Positions 58,455 to 64,000 of a DNA stretch of 64,000 nt are shown one piece after another. The position numbers were made by a program, and so were the translations under genes. The notes under the pieces are model-generated. The model did not search any database, had not been told where the DNA came from, and was given only the letters and a program-made list of their open reading frames with translations. Every line of letters begins with the position of its first letter. Position 1 is the stretch's first letter. Source of the DNA: Mantamonas sphyraenae (lineage: Eukaryota; CRuMs; Mantamonadidae); NCBI GenBank assembly GCA_026936335.1, contig JAPMXV010000018.1, positions 124,001-188,000 on the forward strand. Reading direction: 5' to 3'.

Positions 58455-59336
58455 ATGCCGGGCAAGAAAGGAAAGGGCAAGGCAAAGAAGAAGGGCACGA
58501 GCTCGTCATCGAGCAGCGGAGGCAATGCACCCATCGAAAAGATGGCAGAAGAGGAGATCACGGCAGAGTGGGTGGCAGGCCAGCTGAAGGAAATGAGCGG
58601 ATGCGACGACGTGGGTGATTTCACCTGGGGCACCCAGTCGGAGATGTGGAAGCACGAAATCCAGGACAAGAGCGAAGAGGCTGTGGACAACGAATGGTAC
58701 AGCAAGGCAGCAGAGTATTGGGACAAGTCAGGACGAGACTTGCACGCTGTGATGGGTGGTCTGGAAGACACCATCGGGGAGGACGACATTGCAGGGAGCA
58801 AACTGTTCCTGGAGCAGTTCCTGGGCAGCAAGGCCTTTGGCACGGGCAACACCTGTGCCCTGGACTGTGGTGCAGGCATTGGCAGGGTTACCGCCGAGTT
58901 GCTGGATGGGTACTTTGAGCAGGTGGACCTGGTGGAGCAGAATGCTCCCATGCTGGAAACGGCGGAAAAGGAGACGCTGGCGGACAGCAGTGTCAAGCAT
59001 CGATACTTTGCATACGGTTTGCAGGAGTTTGAACCCGAGGATGAGACGTACGATGTCATCTGGATCCAGTGGGTCATCTCCCACCTGAACGACGTGCACC
59101 TGGTTAAGTTTCTGCGCCGGTGCAGGCGTGCACTGAAGCCCAACGGCATCATTGTGTTGAAGGAGAACAACTGCCAGAATGGGTTCATTGTGGACCATGC
59201 GGACAGCAGTGTGACACGGTCCAACAGCTACTTCAAGCAGCTGTTCCAGGTTGCTGGCATGAACCTGGTCAAGTCCGAGATGCAGAAGGGCTTCCCCAAC
59301 ATCCTCTTTACGGTGCGCATGTATGCTCTGCAGTGA
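58455..59336 (+). CDS. NTMT1: Protein alpha-N-terminal methyltransferase (NTMT1/METTL11A)
   Basis: Intronless, about 293 residues from Met at 58455, where a Lys-rich N terminus (PGKKGKGKAKKKG) starts. The family core is well conserved: EWYSKAAEYWDK, SAM-binding motif CALDCGAGIGRVTAELL, QVDLVEQNAPML, FEPEDETYDVIWIQWVISHL and GIIVLKENNC. NTMT1 methylates the alpha-amino group of proteins with X-Pro-Lys N termini after Met removal (RCC1, CENP-A, CENP-B in animals). Its own start, MPGK, fits that substrate rule, so self-methylation is conceivable. About 70 residues before the core, including poly-Ser, are extra. It diverges from PTEN by 92 bp. Confidence 0.9.
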   Translation: MPGKKGKGKAKKKGTSSSSSSGGNAPIEKMAEEEITAEWVAGQLKEMSGCDDVGDFTWGTQSEMWKHEIQDKSEEAVDNEWYSKAAEYWDKSGRDLHAVMGGLEDTIGEDDIAGSKLFLEQFLGSKAFGTGNTCALDCGAGIGRVTAELLDGYFEQVDLVEQNAPMLETAEKETLADSSVKHRYFAYGLQEFEPEDETYDVIWIQWVISHLNDVHLVKFLRRCRRALKPNGIIVLKENNCQNGFIVDHADSSVTRSNSYFKQLFQVAGMNLVKSEMQKGFPNILFTVRMYALQ

Positions 59337-59419
59337 CACAAGAGCGAGACAGAGACAGAGGGATTGGGAGGGGAGAGAGAGAGAGAGAGGATCCCCGCAA
59401 GCTGCACCAGAACAAAAAG

Positions 59420-60590
59420 ATGGCGTTCAATCAGCCGTATGAGAGCATGAACGACGAAGAGGCCGGGTGGGGAGCAAGGGGAGGAGGGGGCCGCAGTGGA
59501 CGCATGGGTGGGTCGTCGTCGTCGGCGGGGGGCACAAACGCAGCCAGCGAACAGATCATTCGCAACATCCAGCAGATCAACAGCAATGTGGCGACGCTGA
59601 ACAAGATGGCCAACCAACTGGGCACGAGCAAGGACACAGAGACGTTTCGCAAGCGGATGCGAAACACGCTGGCAAAGACACAGAAGCTGGTGACGTCGAC
59701 GACGGAGTTCCTGGAGCGAAGCAGGAGGAACGAGGACATTGACAAATCGCAGCTGTTCAAGCTGCACAAGACCCTGTCGGACAGTGTGGGTGCATGCAAG
59801 GAAGTGTCGCGTCTGTGTGCACGCAAGGAGAAGGAAATCTCGCTGGGGGCTTCGTCACAGGGTAAGAGTGGGTGGGAGGCAACACCTCACGGGATGGGAG
59901 GGCTTTTGGGTGGACACCAAGTCATGCGCCCATGGCAAGGAAGACCCGAGTGGAAGTGGACGTGTTTTGGGGGAATCGGGGGGGGGGCCTACATGCAATG
60001 AGGGACTGACACGAGTGACACACAGGTCGATCACAGGCGTATGCGTACGACGAAGGGGACGCAGGCGATTTGGGGGTGGGTGGCCAGCAGATGATGGAAA
60101 CGAGGCAGACACACAAGGCAAGCGGACACATCCAACACGAAATCAACATGATGCAAGATAAGCAAGAGGACGTGGTTGCCCTGGCCAGCGAAATCAGCGA
60201 GGTGCACCAGCTGTTCCAGGACGTGTCTGTGCTGTGTAGGTTTCACGTTTTTGGGAATTGCGACGCCGCGTGAACGAGGGACGGGGGGGAGGGGTTGACC
60301 CATCACCCAGCACAGCATGTGAGGGGAGTGAGACACTGACACTAACTGCATACACACACACACACACGCACACAGTGGCTGAACAGGGAGAGCAACTGGA
60401 CGTGGCGGAAGACTACTCACTGCAAGCTGAGTCAAGCGTATCGAAAGGCGTGATGGATCTGGGCAAGGCCAACAAGCTGCAAAAGAGCAAAAGGAAGAAG
60501 ATGTGTATTTTGTTGCTCATCCTCATTCTGATCCTGGGTTCGTTTGGAGGGCTGATGGGAGCACTCATCCCTGCGGCCAAGGGAGCGTGA
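59420..60590 (+). CDS. Qa-SNARE, syntaxin 7/12 (Pep12) type
   Basis: Exons 59420-59861, 60026-60235 and 60376-60590 join in phase 1 at both introns, giving about 288 residues. An N-terminal Gly/Ser patch precedes an Habc-like bundle (IIRNIQQINSNVATLNKMAN, LGTSKDTETFRKRMRNTLAK). The SNARE motif spans the last intron: EISEVHQLFQDVSVL joins LAEQGEQLD, which contains the zero-layer Gln. A C-terminal anchor follows (KKMCILLLILILILGSFGG). Endosomal Qa-SNAREs of this class drive endosome-lysosome and TGN-endosome fusion. The second intron ends in a CA repeat at the acceptor. A GA repeat (about 59373-59389) lies in the 83-bp gap after NTMT1. Confidence 0.87.
60351..60375. repeat. CA-repeat 3' splice site of the syntaxin gene
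   Basis: The last 25 nt of intron 2 are almost entirely CA repeat, running straight into the acceptor cacag, in place of a pyrimidine tract. Confidence 0.85.
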
Positions 60591-60635
60591 TGAAACTTGC
60601 AACTTGGGGGGGGGGGGGGATGGGTGGGTTGGGCC

Positions 60636-61559
60636 TCACCTCACCTCAGCGACGCCAGGCAAGATGCCATGGGCCACCACATACTGTAGCATGCCCTGGT
60701 GATGGAACCAGAGCAGGGTGGACGCTGTGATTTGGAGTTTGAGGCCAGCCAACCAGCCTACAGCAGGGCGAAGAGCCTGCAGATGGTGCTGCACAAAGGA
60801 ATGAAACCCCGGAATGACACGATGGGTGATGTCATCCACAGACACGTCGACAAAGCCAGCCTTGTGCATGGTGGTGGCATACTGTTCACGTGTGCAGAGG
60901 TTGCTCGTTGGGATGCCTGCAGCCAGGCAGAACAGACGCAGGAGAAGGGATGGGAGCCATTGCGGGGTGGAATGGACACAGACATCCGCCAGGGCAATGT
61001 GGCCGCCTGGGCGAAGGTGGTGTGTGGCTTGGTGGAGGAAGGAGGCTCGCGTGCGGAAATGGTAGGCGCTGTCGACGCAAAGGAGGTGTGTGAAGCGTGG
61101 TGGATGGTGCACACTGCTGTCCAATGCACACGCATCGATGGCGTGTGTCACCACGTTGGGATGGGTGGAGTTGAGAACGGCGACGCGTCTGGGATCAAGC
61201 TCCACCGCTTCCAGGTGCCTCACGTCGTATGCAGGGTCATCCAACCACAGGGATATCTGTTGGCCATAGCCCACAGCCACATCGAGCACATGGGCATCCT
61301 CTTGCGTGTGCAACTGTGCTCGTCGTGCCACCAGCGTGCACAGCGCCTCGCAAGCCTTTGCAAACGACGCCTGGTGCTCGTCCCACACTCCCAAATTGAA
61401 CCAATGTGTGGATGGCACGTGTATATTGGCTACCATGGCAGCCGTGTCACCCGGGTGGCGCAGGTAAGCCAGCATGCACAGGGCACCGCAGCAAAAGGCC
61501 AGCACCACAGATGACAGCCCAACAACGAGGTCCATTTGGGTGCGAGCGATGGCGTCCAT
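60636..61559 (-). CDS. Membrane-anchored SAM-dependent methyltransferase
   Basis: Intronless, about 307 residues. An N-terminal TM (LVVGLSSVVLAFCCGALCML) anchors a class I methyltransferase: motif I VLDVAVGYGQQISLWL, acidic ribose-binding residue in VELDPRRVAVL, a post-II strand THLLCVDSAYHFRTRASFL and LRPGGHIALADVCVH as motif III. The arrangement resembles small-molecule or sterol/cyclopropane-type methyltransferases (for example the MPBQ/SMT-like group). Substrate cannot be judged. A second hydrophobic stretch near the C terminus (WLAGLKLQITASTLLW) may touch the membrane. It is convergent with the syntaxin gene (45 bp) and 62 bp downstream of the AAA+ gene on the same strand. Confidence 0.75.
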   Translation of the reverse strand: MDAIARTQMDLVVGLSSVVLAFCCGALCMLAYLRHPGDTAAMVANIHVPSTHWFNLGVWDEHQASFAKACEALCTLVARRAQLHTQEDAHVLDVAVGYGQQISLWLDDPAYDVRHLEAVELDPRRVAVLNSTHPNVVTHAIDACALDSSVHHPPRFTHLLCVDSAYHFRTRASFLHQATHHLRPGGHIALADVCVHSTPQWLPSLLLRLFCLAAGIPTSNLCTREQYATTMHKAGFVDVSVDDITHRVIPGFHSFVQHHLQALRPAVGWLAGLKLQITASTLLWFHHQGMLQYVVAHGILPGVAEVR

Positions 61560-61621
61560 TCGTCATGTGCTGACCCCTTCCCACCCCCATCCCCCCCCCG
61601 GCTCTTCCCCAGTCTCATTCG

Positions 61622-64000
61622 TTACACGGTTTTGTGCGGGGCTGACTTGTGTGGGTGTTCTTGAGACTGTCGTGGGTATGGGTGCCGTTCGCCACCTGCG
61701 GATGGACCCGCTGTCTGGTCTTCGGATGGCCTGCGTGCCATGCCACGTCGCACCTTGGCCATCCGCCTTCGCACAGTGTTGCCACGGTACACAGCTTGAA
61801 TCTTGGCAGCTGCATGGTGTTGTTCCTCCTGTGTGGATTCCTTCTGTTCCTCTTGCTGTTCCTCTTGCTGTTCCTGTTCCTGTGTCTGTTCCTCGTCTTC
61901 TGCATCTGTGTCTGACACGTGTGCAGCTTCGTCGGGCACAGTGGTGTGGGCATGTGACACACCCAGGGCGACAAAGGTGAGGAAGAACGTGGAAAGCATG
62001 CCGAGGCCCTGCGATTGCAGCATGGTTGCATCCGGCTGCTCGGCTAGGATGTGGCCAATGGCACCGAGGATCATACCCATGCGCATAAACAGTGCCAAAG
62101 CAAGGATGTTGAGGGGCACAATGACCAGCAATGACCACAGAAAGCTGGGAAGGATCTTGCGGGAGAGCACCACGGCTGCAATCGCCCACGGACTCATGGC
62201 CACTTCCAACACCCAATCAGCTTGCTGTGTGGCTTCTACAACCTTGTCCATGGCCCGTTGCATGACGGCAGCCATCCATTCCACCAGAAGCAGGTTGAAC
62301 CGGCTGTTTGAGTCATCCCATCCCCTTGTCTGCGCATCTGCATCTGCATGACGTGAGGGTGTCTTGTCCTCATCGTCATCATCACCCCTCTCATTCTCTT
62401 CATCATCTCCATCGAGGCGATCTGCGTCGCCATTGTTTCTGTCATTGTTGTTGTTGTTGTTGTCGTCGTCGTCTTCGTCCACATTCCACCCCGGGAAGTG
62501 TGTTCCGGGCGAGGCCGAGATGCCATGGTCCTGGATAACCAGGGTGGGCAACCTATCCCCATTGTGCGCATCCCCACCCTCATGTGTGCCTGATGTCCCA
62601 GACACGAGCATGAGCCTGCCAAACGGAGTGAGGGTGCCTGCAACCTTGCGATCGACCAGCTCGTCCTCCAGGAAGCGAAGCAGTCCGTGGCGCAGGGATC
62701 GCACCCCCTGTTCGGGACGGTAGTAACGACGCACTATGGTGTCGAGGACCTCGTCCTGCCAGACAAGCTTGATGTGCCAGCGGTCGTAGAGGCGACGTGC
62801 AACAGAGTCGAGTTCGATCTGTACGAGTTGGGCCTGTTGGGCGCGTGTGAAGGGCAGGAATGGGACGATGTGTTGGATGCGACCCACGAATTCGGTGCGA
62901 TGGAAGGCAGGCACGCGTTTGATCAAACGACGCACACGCGCCTGCACAGCATGGAACCATGCCACAGTGCCAGCCTTGACACTGTCCATGTCCAAAGCAC
63001 GCAACTCCTCCTCGCCCGCATTGGTGGTCATAATAAACACGGCCGGGGAGCAATCCACGGCGCCGCGCTTCTGATCGACAATGCGACCCTCGTCAAACAC
63101 AGGCAGCAGCAACTCGGGCACAGCCTCTGGATGGCCCTTTTCCATCTCATCCAGAAGGACCACTGTGTGTGGGTTGTCCCTTAGGGGCATGGTCAGCTGA
63201 CCATCCTTGCCAGCCTCACCAAAGCCCATGGGGGCACCAATCAAGTTGGCAATGTCTTCCCTCTGCTGGAAATTGGCCATGTCAAATCGTAGCAATGCCC
63301 ATGGCTTCTCCCTTTCCTTCTTTGTTTGCTGTTCCTTCTGCTGTTGCTCTTCCAGCAGTGCTCGCAGTCGCTTGGCAACCTCGGTTTTCCCTGTGCCCGA
63401 CGGTCCCACAAACAGGAACACCTGGGGCCGTGTCGAGTCGTGCAACCCTCGTTCACGCTGCTTTACACTGCGTGCAATGAGCTTCAGTGCATGCTGTTGC
63501 CCCACAAAGCCCCGTTGCAGTTTGGCAAGCACCGAGGTTCCTGCTGCGGTTCCCGCTACTCCTCCGCCCGCACGTGCCTCTCGCCTGCGCGTGTGCATGT
63601 CCCACAGGTGTTCCACAAGCACCTCTTTGGTGGGTGTGCACTTGCGTCCGTCTCCATGGTATCCTGGCAGACAGGTGCATCTGTACGAGGCCGGCACCTT
63701 GGCACACGTGGCGTAGGCGTGGCAGCGATGCGTTCCCGTGGCACACTCGTCCACGTCTTCCTCACACACCTCCACTCCGTCCCCTTTGTATCCATCGTTG
63801 CACACACACACATCTCCGTGTTCAACGTGTGCGTGGGTGTGGCACTGGACACGGTGCACTGCGGAAGTGTGGGGGGAAATGGCACTCACGTCAGCACACA
63901 CGCACACACGGCATCTCTACGTCTCACTGGCCATGTGAATGTGTGTCCATGTGTGCGTGGATGGCCACCTACCTTTGTGGTCCACATACAAGTGACCACA
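61622..64000 (-). CDS. EGF-like / Clp-type AAA+ / TM / IQ fusion protein (5' partial)
   Basis: The gene runs off the right edge; an exon ending at 63973 (28 nt visible) joins in phase 1 to the exon 63858-61622, about 755 visible residues. Order: a partial EGF repeat and a calcium-binding EGF (DVDECATGTHRCHAYATC, CTCLPGYHGDGRKC); one AAA+ module of ClpB-D2/torsin type with Walker A GPSGTGKTEVAKRL, Walker B VVLLDEMEKGHPEAV, sensor-1 FIMTTNAG, arginine-finger region FHRTEFVGRIQHIVPF and sensor-2 GVRSL; a poly-Asp/Asn acidic linker; TM segments (SLLVIVPLNILALALFM and GMLSTFFLTFVALGV); a Gln/Glu-rich stretch and an IQ motif (KIQAVYRGNTVRRRMAK). EGF domains fold in the secretory pathway, so the ATPase should be lumenal or extracellular and the IQ motif probably cytosolic. 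Catalytic residues look intact. The function is unknown to me. Confidence 0.82.

Overview
This is a gene-dense window of eukaryotic nuclear DNA holding 23 protein genes on both strands. Introns are short GT-AG introns, roughly 50-240 nt. All three stop codons are used as stops, so the code looks standard. I saw no rRNA, tRNA, CRISPR array or transposon. The gene set fits a flagellated heterotrophic protist near animals and fungi (Holozoa or another obazoan lineage): enkurin (flagellum), augmin HAUS3, CENP-K, RIF1, PTEN, an IP3 receptor, BIRC6, a WDR41-like protein and an EGF-domain protein. I cannot name the species from the sequence alone.

Layout, left to right. 1-4.4 kb: 3' end of enkurin (+), a PRP38-family splicing factor (+) whose stop overlaps the start of a NIFK/Nop15 ribosome-biogenesis factor (+), then PTPA (-) ending 3 bp away. 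4.4-13.8 kb: a large EF-hand polytopic membrane protein (+), convergent with RIF1 (-). 14-18.4 kb: RING-TPR protein (+), a GNAT acetyltransferase (+) starting 5 bp after its stop, and HAUS3 (+). 18.4-24.6 kb: CENP-K (-) and a secreted-ectodomain TRP-like channel (-) carrying a 12 x 78 bp coding minisatellite. 24.9-39.1 kb: CTF8 (+) and a giant BIRC6-type E2/E3 (-) with a 13-kb exon. 39.2-45.9 kb: a small hypothetical gene (-), a SIRT2-class sirtuin (-), a prenylated LRR protein (+) and a WDR41-like protein (+). 46-58.4 kb: an IP3 receptor (-) directly downstream of PTEN (-). 58.4-64 kb: NTMT1 (+), a Qa-SNARE (+), a membrane-anchored methyltransferase (-), and a partial gene (-) for an EGF-AAA+-TM-IQ fusion.

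Themes. Genes are packed extremely tightly: one 4-bp overlap, tandem gaps as small as 5 bp, convergent gaps of 3, 9, 20 and 30 bp. Introns cluster at the 5' ends of long genes. CA/GT repeats sit next to splice sites and gene boundaries. Possible functional pairings are PTEN-IP3 receptor (phosphoinositide/Ca2+ signalling) and HAUS3-CENP-K (mitosis). The most unusual items are the EGF/Clp-type AAA+/TM/IQ protein; the IP3 receptor, with -1 frame breaks (one at a canonical slippery heptamer) and no recognisable GGGVGD filter; the EF-hand multi-TM protein; and the ZZ- and SPRY-containing BIRC6.
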